DNA of 64,000 nucleotides from Curtobacterium sp. MCLR17_032 (GTDB lineage Bacteria; Actinomycetota; Actinomycetes; Actinomycetales; Microbacteriaceae): assembly GCF_003234795.2 (NCBI RefSeq), contig NZ_CP126268.1:2852001-2916000 (forward strand). Direction: 5' to 3'. Positions 6,108 to 15,281 of the stretch are shown in pieces. The notes below the pieces were generated by a model that was not told where the DNA came from, made no database searches, and saw only the letters and a program-made list of their open reading frames with translations. A program made the position numbers and the translations under genes. The number at the start of each line of letters is the position of its first letter. The first letter of the stretch is position 1.

Positions 6108-7175
6108 ATGTCGACGCCCTCGGATGCCACCGCTGTGCCGGAGGACGCCCCCGCAACGGAGCAGCGCACCGCCGCAGTCATCTACAACCCCGTCAAGGTC
6201 CACCTGCCGACGCTGAAGCGCACCGTGAACCGGTACCAGCGCGAAGCCGGCTGGGCCGAGACCAAGTGGTACGCCACGAGCGAGGAAGACCCAGGCGGCG
6301 GCATGGCCCGCGAGGCCCTCGACGCCGGCGTCGACGTGATCGCCGCTGCGGGCGGCGACGGCACGGTCCGTGCGGTCGCCGAGGTCGTGCACGGCTCCGA
6401 CGCGGCCCTCGCGCTGCTGCCGAGCGGCACCGGCAACCTGCTCGCCCGCAACATCCCGGCGCCCATCGACGACCTGGGTGCGAGCGCGCACACGATCTTC
6501 CACGGCGAGGACCGACCGATCGACTTCGGCACCGTCGGGGTCGAGCGGGAGGACGGTTCGCGCGAGCAGTTCGGCTTCCTCGTGATGGCCGGCCTGGGCC
6601 TCGACGCCCGGATGCTCGCGAACACGAACGACGACCTGAAGAAGAAGGTCGGCTGGCTCGCCTACGTCGACTCGCTGGTCCGCTCGCTGCGGGACGCCAG
6701 CGCGTTCGAGTTCCGGTACCGCCTGGACGGTGAGTCCAACCGGTCGGTCCGCGCGCACTCCCTGATCGTCGGCAACTGCGGCATGCTGCAGGCCGGCGCG
6801 ACGCTGCTGCCCGATGCCGAGATCGACGACGGCGTGTTCGACATCGTCGTGATGCGTCCCCGGGGCTTCTTCGGCTGGGTCCGGATCGCCGCCCGGATGC
6901 TGTGGGAGAACGCGATCCTCCGCTCCGTCCGCCGCTCGGCGCTCGGCAACACCGAGATCGGCAAGCGCATCGTCACGAAGGCGCGTGAGGAGCGTCCGTT
7001 GCGCTACCTGCGCGGCGAGGAGTTCACGGCCCGCCTGGAGCGTCCGGACGAGTTCGAGATCGACGGCGACCCCGTGGGCGAGGTCGTGGCGTTCCGTGCG
7101 CGCATCGACCCGGGCGGGTTGACCGTCCGTGTCGCGGGCCCGGAAGACCAGACGCGGGCGACCCGCCGCCGCTGA
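6108..7175 (+). CDS. Diacylglycerol/lipid kinase family protein
   Basis: A 355-residue lipid kinase of the DagK/YegS type, which phosphorylates diacylglycerol or a related lipid using ATP at the membrane face. After an N-terminal tail, AAVIYNPVK begins the catalytic domain. The nucleotide-binding signature is AAGGDGTVRAVAE, with LPSGTGNLLARN downstream; GNCGMLQAG and LPDAEIDDGVFDIVV belong to the C-terminal beta-sandwich. The start ATG is the first one after the palindrome; reading upstream would enter the serS promoter. Its true lipid substrate cannot be set by sequence. Confidence 0.92.
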   Translation: MSTPSDATAVPEDAPATEQRTAAVIYNPVKVHLPTLKRTVNRYQREAGWAETKWYATSEEDPGGGMAREALDAGVDVIAAAGGDGTVRAVAEVVHGSDAALALLPSGTGNLLARNIPAPIDDLGASAHTIFHGEDRPIDFGTVGVEREDGSREQFGFLVMAGLGLDARMLANTNDDLKKKVGWLAYVDSLVRSLRDASAFEFRYRLDGESNRSVRAHSLIVGNCGMLQAGATLLPDAEIDDGVFDIVVMRPRGFFGWVRIAARMLWENAILRSVRRSALGNTEIGKRIVTKAREERPLRYLRGEEFTARLERPDEFEIDGDPVGEVVAFRARIDPGGLTVRVAGPEDQTRATRRR

Positions 7176-7226
7176 CGACGCGCCGGACCGCGGACTGTTC
7201 CGTTCCGGCGGAACGGGCCGGGAGGC

Positions 7227-8186
7227 TCAGCTCGCGTCCGGCTCGCCGCTCACGATCGCGCGCAGCCAGTCACGCGCCTCGACGAACGCCTGGTCGGAGT
7301 AGCGCGGCGACACCTCGGAGCGGACACCGTCCGCCCGGGGGTACGACCCGAGGAACGTCACACGCGGGCTGAAGCGCCGCAGTCCGAGCAGCGCGTCCGC
7401 GACCCGTTCGTCCCGCACGTGGCCGTCGAGGTCGATGACGAACCGGTACCGACCGAGTTCGTCACCGATCGGCCGCGACGACAGCAGGCCCATGTTGATG
7501 CCCCGGGTGGCGAACTGCTCGAGCATGTCGACCAGGGCGCCGGGGTGTTCGTTCGGCAGTTCGACGACGACGCTGGTCTTGTCCGCACCCGTGCGCTCCG
7601 GCAGCGCGAGCGTCTTCGAAACGAGCACGAACCGGGTCACGGCGCTGGCGTTCTCGCCGATGGAGTCCGCGAGCACCGCCAGGTCGTAGTGGTCGGTGAT
7701 GCCGGGCGGGGCGACGGCCGCGTCTGCGACCGAGTGCTCCGCGAGCAGTTCCGCGGCCGCGGCGACGTTCGACGAGGCCGGGATGTGCCCGTGCCCGGGG
7801 ACGTTCGCCTCGAGCCACCGGTGCGTCTGCGCGTAGGCGACGGGGTGGGCGTTGACGGTGCGGACGTCGGCGAGCGCGGTGCCGGGTCGGGCGACGAGGA
7901 CGAAGTCGACGGGGACCAGGTACTCCCCCACGATCCGCACGCCGGGGATCCGGGCCAGGGCGTCCTGCGTGGCGCTGACCCCGCCGTCGACGCTGTTCTC
8001 GATCGCGATGACCGCGCCGACCGAGCGTCCGGTGACGACGTCGTCGAGTGCTTCGCCGACGTTGTTGACGCTCCGCCAGGGCTTGCCGACGGCGGCCTCG
8101 ACGAGCTTGAGGGCCGCCTCGGTGAAGGTGCCGGCCGGTCCGAGGTAGCTGTAGGTCTCGGCGGGCTGGTCGGCGGCATGGCTCAT
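7227..8186 (-). CDS. pheA: Prephenate dehydratase
   Basis: A 319-residue enzyme converting prephenate to phenylpyruvate in phenylalanine synthesis. Residues about 10-190 form the periplasmic-binding-like catalytic domain starting YSYLGPAGTFTEAAL. The essential TRF motif is in AVTRFVLVSK. The C-terminal ACT domain for feedback control by phenylalanine shows ELPNEHPGALVDMLEQFA. There is no chorismate mutase fusion, as usual in Actinobacteria. It is convergent with the lipid kinase gene; a short inverted repeat CCGTTCC-GGC-GGAACGG (7200-7216) lies between them. Confidence 0.95.
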   Translation of the reverse strand: MSHAADQPAETYSYLGPAGTFTEAALKLVEAAVGKPWRSVNNVGEALDDVVTGRSVGAVIAIENSVDGGVSATQDALARIPGVRIVGEYLVPVDFVLVARPGTALADVRTVNAHPVAYAQTHRWLEANVPGHGHIPASSNVAAAAELLAEHSVADAAVAPPGITDHYDLAVLADSIGENASAVTRFVLVSKTLALPERTGADKTSVVVELPNEHPGALVDMLEQFATRGINMGLLSSRPIGDELGRYRFVIDLDGHVRDERVADALLGLRRFSPRVTFLGSYPRADGVRSEVSPRYSDQAFVEARDWLRAIVSGEPDAS

Positions 8187-8206
8187 ACCGGGGAGCCTAG
8201 CGGCGG

Positions 8207-9298
8207 TCAGTACAGCAGCTGCAGGGTGTCGGAGTCGCCGTTGCGCCCGACCGTGCGGAAGCCTACGCGTTCGTAGAGGATCCGGGCACCGGTGTTGCCG
8301 TCCTCGACGCTCAGGCTGATCCCCGGCCAGCCCGCGCTCCGGCCGGCGGCGACGAGCCGGGCGAGCAGGGCCGAGCCGACACCACGGCCGCGCGCTCGGG
8401 CGTCGACGGCGAGGGTGAGCTCGGGGACGTCCTCGGCGACGAAGCCGTAGCCCGGGTCGCTCGCGGGCAGGTGCACGGCCCAGGCGACGCCGAGCGGCCC
8501 GTCGGGGTCGGAGGCCACGACGCCCAGGTCGGCGGGGCGACGGTCGGTCGGGTCGTCCGCGCTCCGGTCCGGTTCGTCCGTGGTCCGGTCCGGGTCGAAG
8601 GCGACGAAGTAGTGCGCGAACTCGGGCCGGTCGAGGTCGGCGTCGGTGAACCGCTCGGCCGACCAGTTCATCGCGTCGAGGCTCGCACGGCGCAGCAGGG
8701 GCAGGTCCTCCCGGGTGGCCGGCCGGTAGGTCACGCCGTCGACCACGTCCGGGAAGGCGTCGTCGGCGGTGCCGGTCAGCCGGGCCTCGCACACCGTCGG
8801 CTCGTCGTCGGGGATGTTCGCCACCGCGGCGAAGCGGCCCTCGGGGTCGACGCGGCTGAGGAGCACGCGGGAGATCCCGTCGAGTTCCGCGACCTGCTCG
8901 TCCGACAGCGCGTCGATGACCAGGCGCCGGGCGGTCCGGACGTGGCCGGGCGCCGCGGCGACGATGTGGTCGAAGCCGGCGTCGGTGAGCCGGACGTCAG
9001 TGGCACGGCGGTCCTCGGTCGAGGGGCACCGGGCGACGAGCCCGCGCTTCTCGAGCCGGGACACGACGTGCGACAACCGAGGCAACGAGGCGTTCGTCGC
9101 CGAGGCCAGGACCGACATCCGGAGCGTGTGGAGCTCGGTCTCGGACAGCATCGCGATGACCATGTAGTCGAACATCGTCAGGTCGGCGTCGCGCTGCAGC
9201 TGGTGGTCGAGCGCTGCCGGCAGGAGTTCCATGACGGCGACGAACCCCATCCACGCCCGGAGCTGCTCACGGGAGAGCCAGGGGGTGTCGTCGGTCAT
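8207..9298 (-). CDS. MarR-type regulator fused to GNAT acetyltransferase
   Basis: A 363-residue two-domain protein. Residues about 10-150 carry a MarR winged helix: MFDYMVIAMLSE, then SLPRLSHVVSRLEKRGLV as recognition helix, and the wing with STEDRRATDVRLTDAG. Residues about 195-363 form a GNAT fold with the acetyl-CoA-binding signature in LAVDARARGRGVGSALLARL and the C-terminal ILYERVGFRTVGRN. An acidic Asp/Pro/Arg-rich linker splits the GNAT N-terminal part. It is a single gene, and the effector and substrate are unknown. Fusions of this type may acetylate a small molecule that they also sense; that is inference. Confidence 0.85.
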   Translation of the reverse strand: MTDDTPWLSREQLRAWMGFVAVMELLPAALDHQLQRDADLTMFDYMVIAMLSETELHTLRMSVLASATNASLPRLSHVVSRLEKRGLVARCPSTEDRRATDVRLTDAGFDHIVAAAPGHVRTARRLVIDALSDEQVAELDGISRVLLSRVDPEGRFAAVANIPDDEPTVCEARLTGTADDAFPDVVDGVTYRPATREDLPLLRRASLDAMNWSAERFTDADLDRPEFAHYFVAFDPDRTTDEPDRSADDPTDRRPADLGVVASDPDGPLGVAWAVHLPASDPGYGFVAEDVPELTLAVDARARGRGVGSALLARLVAAGRSAGWPGISLSVEDGNTGARILYERVGFRTVGRNGDSDTLQLLY

Positions 9299-9307
9299 GC
9301 CCTCATC

Positions 9308-9793
9308 CTAGGGAGAGGTTGTCCCTGCAACCACAGGTTGGTCCGACCGACGCCGAGCCGTGACCGCGCCCACCGCCAGGGCGATCACCACGACGGCCAC
9401 CAGGACCCCCTCGACCACGAGCAACCGCGTCGTGTAGTCGAACGGCAACACGGTGTCGTTCTTCGTGCCGTGTGCCTTCGCCGCGATCTCCGGCAGCACC
9501 ACCAGGGCCAGGACGCTACCGAGGACGACGGCCGCCTGCACCACGACGAGCACCCACGTGCGGAGGGCCCGGCCGGCCCGCCGGAGCCCCATGCCGACGG
9601 CCAGGACGAACGGGGACAGGATCGCGTCGTGCAGCACGACGGCGCCGAGGAGCCAGGTCGCCAGCCCACCGATCCGGTTCGGCCGGACGGTGGTCACGAG
9701 GACCCAGGCGCCGAACGCCAGGACCAGCACGCCCAGGACGACCAGCACGATGCGGGCCGTGCGGACCCGGTTGTCGACGACGACGGCGCTCAT
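9308..9793 (-). CDS. Four-helix membrane protein partnered with a molybdopterin oxidoreductase
   Basis: A 161-residue integral membrane protein with about four hydrophobic segments (IVLVVLGVLVLAFGAWVLV, then LATWLLGAVVLHDAILSPFV, WVLVVVQAAVVLGSVLALVV and VVEGVLVAVVVIALAVGAV). Its ATG overlaps the stop of the sulfite-oxidase-like gene upstream (ATGA), so it is co-expressed and could be a membrane partner. Histidine and charged residues in helix 2 (VVLHDAI) might bind a cofactor, but this is not established. No family name is assigned. Confidence 0.8.
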   Translation of the reverse strand: MSAVVVDNRVRTARIVLVVLGVLVLAFGAWVLVTTVRPNRIGGLATWLLGAVVLHDAILSPFVLAVGMGLRRAGRALRTWVLVVVQAAVVLGSVLALVVLPEIAAKAHGTKNDTVLPFDYTTRLLVVEGVLVAVVVIALAVGAVTARRRSDQPVVAGTTSP

Positions 9794-11139
9794 GCGATGA
9801 CCTCGATCCGTTCGATCCACTTCGTCTGCAGCACACCCGGACGGCCGGGCGCGATGATCCGGGCTGGGAACCCGTGTTCCAGGTCGAGCTTCTCGCCGTT
9901 GAGCTCGAGGGCGATCAGGGTCGTCGGGTCGGCGGTGTACTCCGGCCCCATCTCCATGATCCGGTAGCCGCCGTGCCGCTCCAGGCTCGTCACCCGGACG
10001 TGCACGTCCGGGTCGACCTGCACCGCGGCGAGCAGGTCGCGCATCCGGACCCCCTTCCACGTGGCCATCTGGCTCCAGCCCTCGACGCAGGAGATCGGCA
10101 GCCGCGCCTCGGTCTGGCCGAGGGCGATCAGCTCGGCACGTGAGAACGTCCGGCTGACCGAGGGGCCGGCGACCGTGAGCGCCCAGTCGGCGGCGGTCGC
10201 GGTGGCGAGGACACCGGCGGCGCGGGCGGTGCGGTTCACCGGCAGTCCGTTCTGGCCGAGGTGCCGCTTGCGGGGACCGAAGACGTTGAACGGTTCGCCG
10301 ACAGCCGAGGACTGTCCGACCGTCAGGGCGACGACGCCCGCGGTGGCCGCGGTGACGCCGGCGATGAACCCGCGGCGGGCGACGCGCTGACGGCGGCCGT
10401 CGGCGGACGCCGCGATCCGCGTCACCGGGACGGTGTCGGTCGCCGGTGCGACCGGACCGGGGGCGGGAGTGCCGTCGATCCAGCGGTGGAGGCGACCGAC
10501 GAACCCGCCGGAGGGCGAGGCGGAGCCGGGACGGGCCTCCTGTCCGGCCGGGTCGTTCGGATCGTGCTGGTTCGGATCCGGCAACTCGCTGCCCACCGTC
10601 GGGTTGGCGACGAAGCGGCCCTGCGCGTCGAAGGAGTCGCGCTTCCGCCAGTACCGCGCGATGATCTGCAGCTTCGTGCCGATGTGGATGAGCAGCGACC
10701 CGATCAGCACGTACGCCAGCGCGTTGTGCACCTGCTTGAACGGGAACGGCCACGGGTACCACTGGTAGGTGTTGAGCAGACCGGTGACGACCTGCACGAG
10801 TGCCGACGCCACGAACACCGCGATCGACGCACGCTCGAGCAGGTGCAGGACGCTCCGGACCGGCGGGGTCTGCACCAGCGCCGGCATCACGACGTTGAGC
10901 TTCGCGAGCAGCAGCGGGATGATCGCGATGCCCGCCGTGATGTGCAGGCCCTGTGTGAACTGGTAGAGCTGCACGGGCCGGGTCGGGAAGCGCATCCAGC
11001 CGAGGGGCTCCTGCAGCAGGTGGCTGTAGACGCCGGTCAGGAAGCAGACCAGGAACGCGATGCCGAGCAGGCGGCCGGTGACCACGGCGCTGCGGGCGGT
11101 GCGGTTCGGCGAGGCCATCGCGTCACGGGTGTGGCGCAT
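9790..11139 (-). CDS. Membrane-anchored sulfite-oxidase-type molybdopterin oxidoreductase
   Basis: A 449-residue protein. The N-terminal half has about four transmembrane helices resembling a cytochrome b561-like domain with histidines (QGLHITAGIAIIPLL, KQVHNALAYVLIGSLLIHIG). After a Pro/Gly-rich linker comes RRGFIAGVTAATAG, a twin-arginine-like anchor. The C-terminal domain has the sulfite-oxidase molybdopterin fold with the conserved cysteine in PISCVEGWSQMATWKGVRMRDLL. The start is uncertain: ATG 11139, or ATG 11118 giving MASPNRT. It lies beside molybdenum-cofactor and molybdate-uptake genes, consistent with being a client enzyme. The substrate is unknown. Confidence 0.88.
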   Translation of the reverse strand: MRHTRDAMASPNRTARSAVVTGRLLGIAFLVCFLTGVYSHLLQEPLGWMRFPTRPVQLYQFTQGLHITAGIAIIPLLLAKLNVVMPALVQTPPVRSVLHLLERASIAVFVASALVQVVTGLLNTYQWYPWPFPFKQVHNALAYVLIGSLLIHIGTKLQIIARYWRKRDSFDAQGRFVANPTVGSELPDPNQHDPNDPAGQEARPGSASPSGGFVGRLHRWIDGTPAPGPVAPATDTVPVTRIAASADGRRQRVARRGFIAGVTAATAGVVALTVGQSSAVGEPFNVFGPRKRHLGQNGLPVNRTARAAGVLATATAADWALTVAGPSVSRTFSRAELIALGQTEARLPISCVEGWSQMATWKGVRMRDLLAAVQVDPDVHVRVTSLERHGGYRIMEMGPEYTADPTTLIALELNGEKLDLEHGFPARIIAPGRPGVLQTKWIERIEVIA

Positions 11140-11172
11140 CAGGCGCTGCACCCCCGCTACTGTCGTCGGACC

Positions 11173-12651
11173 ATGAGCGAACGACTGCGTCCGACCCGTC
11201 TCGACCGACGAGCGCTCGCCTCGAGCGTGCTCGTCCCGACCGCGCTCGCCGTCGTGGGCGTGCTGGTGCTCGGCATCGTCATCGCGGTGGGTGTCACGCA
11301 TCTGGGGTTCCTCCGGGAGGGTCATCGCTCTCCATTCGTTGCGTGGACCCTCATCGCTTGGACGGTCTTCGCAGGCGCCGTGCTGGCGCTCAGGTTCGTG
11401 CCCCCGCACCTGGTGACGCGGATCGTCCTCGGTGGAGCGGTGATCGTCGGCATCGCGGCCCTGATCGGACCACCGAACACCAGCACCGACTCCGCACGCT
11501 ACGCCTGGGACGGCATCGTGCAGCACGCGGGCATCTCGCCGTACCTGCACACCCCCCAGTCGGACGTGCTGCAGCACCTCCGCCCGGACTGGTTGTTCCC
11601 CGACAAGGTCAACGGCACGTGTGACGACATCAAGCCCCGGTTCCGCGGTCTGGGCGACGGCCGGCTCGGCCACTGCACGGCGATCAACCGTCCCGACGTC
11701 CCGACGATCTACCCGCCGATGGCCGAGCTGTGGTTCGCGCTGGTGCGGGCGTTCGTCCCCGCCACCGCGCAGTACCTGCCGTTCCAGTTCGCCGGGCTCG
11801 TCGTCTCGCTCGGCGTCACCGTCGGGCTGCTCGTCGTCCTCCGCCGCCTCGGCCGCCCGACCTGGTGGGCCGCACTCTGGGCCTGGTCGCCGCTCGTCGC
11901 CGCCGAGGCCGTCACGAACTCGCACGTCGACGTGGTCGGCGCGGCCCTGGCCACCGCGGGCGCCGTGCTCGTCGCGTTCGGTCGGCCGATCTGGGGCGGC
12001 ATCGCGCTCGGCGCCGCGACCGCGACGAAGCTCATCCCGGCGATCGTGTACCCGGCGCTGCTCGGGCGGTGGCGCAGCTGGTGGTCGATCCCGGTCGGCA
12101 TCGCCACGTTCGGGCTGCTCTACGTGCCCTACGTGCTGACGACGGGCCCGAAGGTCCTCGGCTACCTGCCCGGCTACCTGTCGGAAGAGGGGTACGAGGA
12201 CGGCTCTCGGTTCGCCCTGGTGGCGAAGGTCCTGCCCGGGGACGCCGCGACGATCGTGGTGGGGCTCGTCGTGCTCGTCGCCGCGGTGCTGGCCTGGCGG
12301 CTGTCCGACCCGGCGAACCCCTGGTCCGGCCAGGTGTTCATGATCGGCGTGACCTTCCTCGCCGTGACCCCGCGCTACCCCTGGTACGCGTTGCTGCTCA
12401 TCCCGTTCGTGGTGCTCTCCGGCCGGTGGGAGTGGCTGTCCCTGACGCTGGCGATCGCCCTGCGCGGGGTGTGGCCCTCGGTCGTCGCCTACCGGTGGTG
12501 GCTGCTCGCGGCGATCGCCGTCGTGCTCGTCGTCACCCTCGTCCGCACCCGCCGCGAGGACTGGCTGCGCTGGCGTGACCGGCTGCTCGGCCGAGACGCG
12601 GTGCGCCACGACACGGTCCACCCGGATCGCAGCGACGGCACCGTATCCTGA
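11173..12651 (+). CDS. Polytopic GT87/GT-C-type glycosyltransferase
   Basis: A 492-residue membrane protein with roughly 10-12 hydrophobic segments and a long extracytoplasmic loop (about 100-190) holding SARYAWDGIVQHAGISPYLH and TIYPPMAELWFALV. Such loops with YPP-like motifs are usual in polyprenol-phosphate-dependent mannosyltransferases of actinobacteria. The C-terminus is cytoplasmic and basic. It is divergent from the sulfite-oxidase-like gene with only about 33 nt between starts, and moaA follows 4 nt after its stop, so co-transcription is likely. The glycan product is unknown. Confidence 0.8.
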   Translation: MSERLRPTRLDRRALASSVLVPTALAVVGVLVLGIVIAVGVTHLGFLREGHRSPFVAWTLIAWTVFAGAVLALRFVPPHLVTRIVLGGAVIVGIAALIGPPNTSTDSARYAWDGIVQHAGISPYLHTPQSDVLQHLRPDWLFPDKVNGTCDDIKPRFRGLGDGRLGHCTAINRPDVPTIYPPMAELWFALVRAFVPATAQYLPFQFAGLVVSLGVTVGLLVVLRRLGRPTWWAALWAWSPLVAAEAVTNSHVDVVGAALATAGAVLVAFGRPIWGGIALGAATATKLIPAIVYPALLGRWRSWWSIPVGIATFGLLYVPYVLTTGPKVLGYLPGYLSEEGYEDGSRFALVAKVLPGDAATIVVGLVVLVAAVLAWRLSDPANPWSGQVFMIGVTFLAVTPRYPWYALLLIPFVVLSGRWEWLSLTLAIALRGVWPSVVAYRWWLLAAIAVVLVVTLVRTRREDWLRWRDRLLGRDAVRHDTVHPDRSDGTVS

Positions 12652-12655
12652 GGCG

Positions 12656-13789
12656 ATGCCGGCCCAGATGCTGCCCTCGACGGGCCAGCTCCTCCCCTCG
12701 TCGGACCTGATGCGTCGGGTCCACCCCGAGGCGCCGGTGCCCGGACCCCTGGACCGCACCGACCTGCCGCCGCGTCCCGCCGGTGACCCCGGCCTGGTGG
12801 ACCGCTTCGGCCGGTACGCGGTGGACCTCCGGGTCTCACTGACGGAGCGCTGCAACCTCCGCTGCACGTACTGCATGCCGGCCGAGGGGCTGCCCTTCGC
12901 GCCCGACGCCGCGCTGATGTCGGCGGACGAGATCGCCCGGCTGGTGGGCCTCGGCGCGGAGCATCTCGGCATCCGCAAGGTCCGCTTCACCGGCGGCGAA
13001 CCGCTGCTCCGCAAGGACCTGGTCGACGTGATCGCCCGGAGCGCAGCCGCCCACCCGGACCTCGAACTCTCACTCACCACGAACGCCATCGGACTCGCCG
13101 GACGCGCCGCCGCCCTCCGCGCCGCCGGACTGCACCGGCTCAACGTCTCGCTCGACACCGTCGACCCGGACGTCTTCGCCGAGGTCACCCGTCGGCCGTT
13201 CCTCGACCGGGTCCTCGAGGGCATCGCGGCCGCCGCCGACGCCGGACTCGGGGTGAAGGTCAACGCGGTCCTGATGCGCGGGGTCAACGACCACCTGGCC
13301 TCCGAGCTGCTGGCCTGGTGCCTCGAGCGCGGCCACGAACTGCGCTTCATCGAGCAGATGCCGCTGGACCCGGGCCACGCCTGGGACGCGTCGACGATGA
13401 TCACCGCCGTGCAGATCCGCGAGATCCTCAGCGTCGACTACGAGCTCACTCCCGACGAGGCCCCGCGGAACGGTGCCCCGGCCGAGCGCTACCGCGTGCG
13501 ATCGCGTGCGGACGGACAGGACCTCGGCACGGTCGGCATCATCGCGAGCATCACCGAGTCGTTCTGCGCCGACTGCACCCGCACCCGCCTGACCGCCGAC
13601 GGCCACGTCCGCAGCTGCCTGTTCTCGGACGACGAGGTCGATCTGCTCGGACCGCTGCGCGCCGGTGCCGCCGACGACGTGGTCCTCGACCGCTGGCGTC
13701 GGGCGATGTGGGCGAAGCCGCGCGACCACGGCGACGACAGCGACGGCTTCGTGCACCCCACCCGGGGCATGAGCGCGATCGGAGGATGA
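12656..13789 (+). CDS. moaA: GTP 3',8-cyclase (molybdenum cofactor biosynthesis)
   Basis: A 377-residue radical SAM enzyme performing the first step of molybdenum-cofactor synthesis. The N-terminal [4Fe-4S] cysteines are C66, C70 and C73 (ERCNLRCTYCMP). The C-terminal cluster cysteines are in FCADCTRTRL and VRSCLF. The typical C-terminal double glycine is present (SAIGG). An unusually long N-terminal stretch of about 50 residues rich in Pro precedes the barrel; later starts such as ATG 12713 are possible. Its stop overlaps moaD (ATGA). Confidence 0.96.
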   Translation: MPAQMLPSTGQLLPSSDLMRRVHPEAPVPGPLDRTDLPPRPAGDPGLVDRFGRYAVDLRVSLTERCNLRCTYCMPAEGLPFAPDAALMSADEIARLVGLGAEHLGIRKVRFTGGEPLLRKDLVDVIARSAAAHPDLELSLTTNAIGLAGRAAALRAAGLHRLNVSLDTVDPDVFAEVTRRPFLDRVLEGIAAAADAGLGVKVNAVLMRGVNDHLASELLAWCLERGHELRFIEQMPLDPGHAWDASTMITAVQIREILSVDYELTPDEAPRNGAPAERYRVRSRADGQDLGTVGIIASITESFCADCTRTRLTADGHVRSCLFSDDEVDLLGPLRAGAADDVVLDRWRRAMWAKPRDHGDDSDGFVHPTRGMSAIGG

Positions 13790-14034
13790 CGGACATGACC
13801 ACGCTGCGCTTCTTCGCCGCCGCCCGTGCCGCGGTCGGGCTCGACGAGACGACCGTCACGGCGGACTCCCTCGCCGACGCCCTCCGGCAGGTCCCGGCCA
13901 CCGACGTCGAGCGCTGGACCGCACTGCAGGAGCGCTGCTCCTACCTGGTCGACGGGGTGACCACCCGTGACCGCTCGACGTCCCTCGTCGGGGTCGACGT
14001 CGTGGACGTCATGCCGCCCTTCGCCGGCGGCTGA
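13786..14034 (+). CDS. moaD: MoaD-type sulfur carrier (molybdopterin synthase small subunit)
   Basis: An 82-residue ubiquitin-fold sulfur carrier ending in the functional Gly-Gly tail (PPFAGG), which is adenylated and thiocarboxylated before sulfur transfer to precursor Z. The body has MTTLRFFAAARAAVG and the late-strand DVVDVMPP. Start ATG 13786 overlaps the moaA stop; a second ATG at 13795 is also possible. The E1-like partner is the MoeB/rhodanese gene at 17024-18067. The stop codon lies inside the first unit of a tandem repeat. Confidence 0.92.
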   Translation: MTDMTTLRFFAAARAAVGLDETTVTADSLADALRQVPATDVERWTALQERCSYLVDGVTTRDRSTSLVGVDVVDVMPPFAGG

Positions 14035-14122
14035 GACGGCCGGTCCCGACGGCTGAGACGGCCGGTTCCAGCGGCTGAGACGGCCGGTTCCAGCGGCTGG
14101 GACGGCCGGTCCCGGCGGCTCG
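14028..14122. repeat. 22-bp tandem repeat, about 4.3 units
   Basis: Units begin CGGCTGAGACGGCCGG at 14028, 14050, 14072 and 14094 (the last as CGGCTGGGACGG), with a partial fifth from 14116. The first unit includes the Gly-Gly codons and stop of moaD, so the array grew from the gene's end. Each unit contains a CCGG-centred short palindrome. Confidence 0.9.
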
Positions 14123-14159
14123 GACCGGGCCGCGGCCCGGCACCACGACGGCAGGCTCC

Positions 14160-15281
14160 TCAGCGCTCCCACACCGTGAGCTCGGCGGGCGGCACCCGCA
14201 CCCGCACGGGCGTCCCCGGCGTCAGTCCGAGCGCCGCGACCGCGGCGAGCGTCAGGTCCGCCGTGAGCTCCCCGGCCCGCACCCGGACCAGTCCGTCGCG
14301 GGGCTCCAGCTCGGTGACGGTCCGGAGCAGCCCGCCCCGGTCGTCCTGGTCCGCGCGGGTGACGACGGCCGCAGTGGGGTGGTGCGCGGCCGAGACGGCA
14401 CGGCCGGGAGGCACGCCGTGCGTCCTCGACACCAGCCTGCCCCCGCCGTCGGGCCGGCTCCCGGCACCGGGAACGGCACCGTCCAGCACGAGACCGTCCG
14501 CCGTCGCCGTGCCGTGCAGGACCACGAGGCCCGAGAACGTCGCCGCGAAGGCACTCCGGGGTCGGGCGAGGACGTCGGCGGGACGCCCCTCCTCGACCAC
14601 GCGGCCGTCCTCGAGCACGACGACACGATCCGCGAGGGCCATCACCTCGACCGGGTCGTGCGTCACGAGCAGGCTCGGGCGGCCGGCGACGGCGGTGCGC
14701 AGGGCAGCGCGGACCTCCTGCCGGGCGCCGACGTCGAGCGCCGAGGTCGGTTCGTCGAGCAGGACCACCGACGGGTCCGCCGCCAGGGCCCGGGCGATCG
14801 CGACGCGCTGGGCCTGACCACCCGAGAGGGTCCCGGGGGCGCGGTCTGCCAGGTCGGCCACCCCGACGGCGGCCAGGGCCTGGCGGGCGGCGTGGCGGGC
14901 CTCCCGGCCGGAGCGTCCGGCAGCCCGCGGACCGAAGGCGACGTTCGCCAGGACGCTCCGGTGCGGGAACAGGTCGGGGCGCTGGGCGACCAGGCCGACG
15001 CGGCGGCGGTGGGCCGGGACGCTGCGGCCCGGGCCGGCGAGCAGCCGACCGGCGGAGCGGACCTCGCCGTCGTCGAGGGCGAGGAGGCCCGCGACGGCGT
15101 CGACGACGGTGGACTTGCCGGCACCGTTCGGGCCGATCAGGGCGACGCACTCGGCCGGTCCGACCGTCAGGGCGACGTCGACGCCGCGGTCGTGCCGGAC
15201 GACGTGGGCGACCAGGCCGGCTGGGTCGGCTGGGTCGGCGAGGCCGGCCGGGTCGACCAGGCCGGCCGGGTCGGCGGTCAC
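14160..15281 (-). CDS. modC: Molybdate ABC transporter ATP-binding protein
   Basis: A 373-residue ABC ATPase. It has Walker [13 protein letters not shown] signature [16 protein letters not shown], Walker B VVLLDEP and the switch His in LLVTHDP. The C-terminal part, about 290-373, carries a TOBE/Mop-like molybdate-binding region. The start is GTG 15281, overlapping the modB stop (GTGA). The first 25 residues are a repeated DPAGL-type run (from GGCCGGxCGGGTC-like DNA repeats), unlike the family's usual N-terminus and probably a slippage expansion. It ends the modABC operon. Confidence 0.93.
   Translation of the reverse strand: MTADPAGLVDPAGLADPADPAGLVAHVVRHDRGVDVALTVGPAECVALIGPNGAGKSTVVDAVAGLLALDDGEVRSAGRLLAGPGRSVPAHRRRVGLVAQRPDLFPHRSVLANVAFGPRAAGRSGREARHAARQALAAVGVADLADRAPGTLSGGQAQRVAIARALAADPSVVLLDEPTSALDVGARQEVRAALRTAVAGRPSLLVTHDPVEVMALADRVVVLEDGRVVEEGRPADVLARPRSAFAATFSGLVVLHGTATADGLVLDGAVPGAGSRPDGGGRLVSRTHGVPPGRAVSAAHHPTAAVVTRADQDDRGGLLRTVTELEPRDGLVRVRAGELTADLTLAAVAALGLTPGTPVRVRVPPAELTVWER

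Noticed and set aside
7200..7216. CCGTTCC-GGC-GGAACGG as a terminator between the lipid kinase and pheA
   Set aside because: The stem is short with a 3-nt loop and no U-tract; mentioned only as a weak possibility.
14028..14122. Tandem repeat considered as a CRISPR array
   Set aside because: The 22-bp units are directly adjacent with no spacers and no cas genes nearby.
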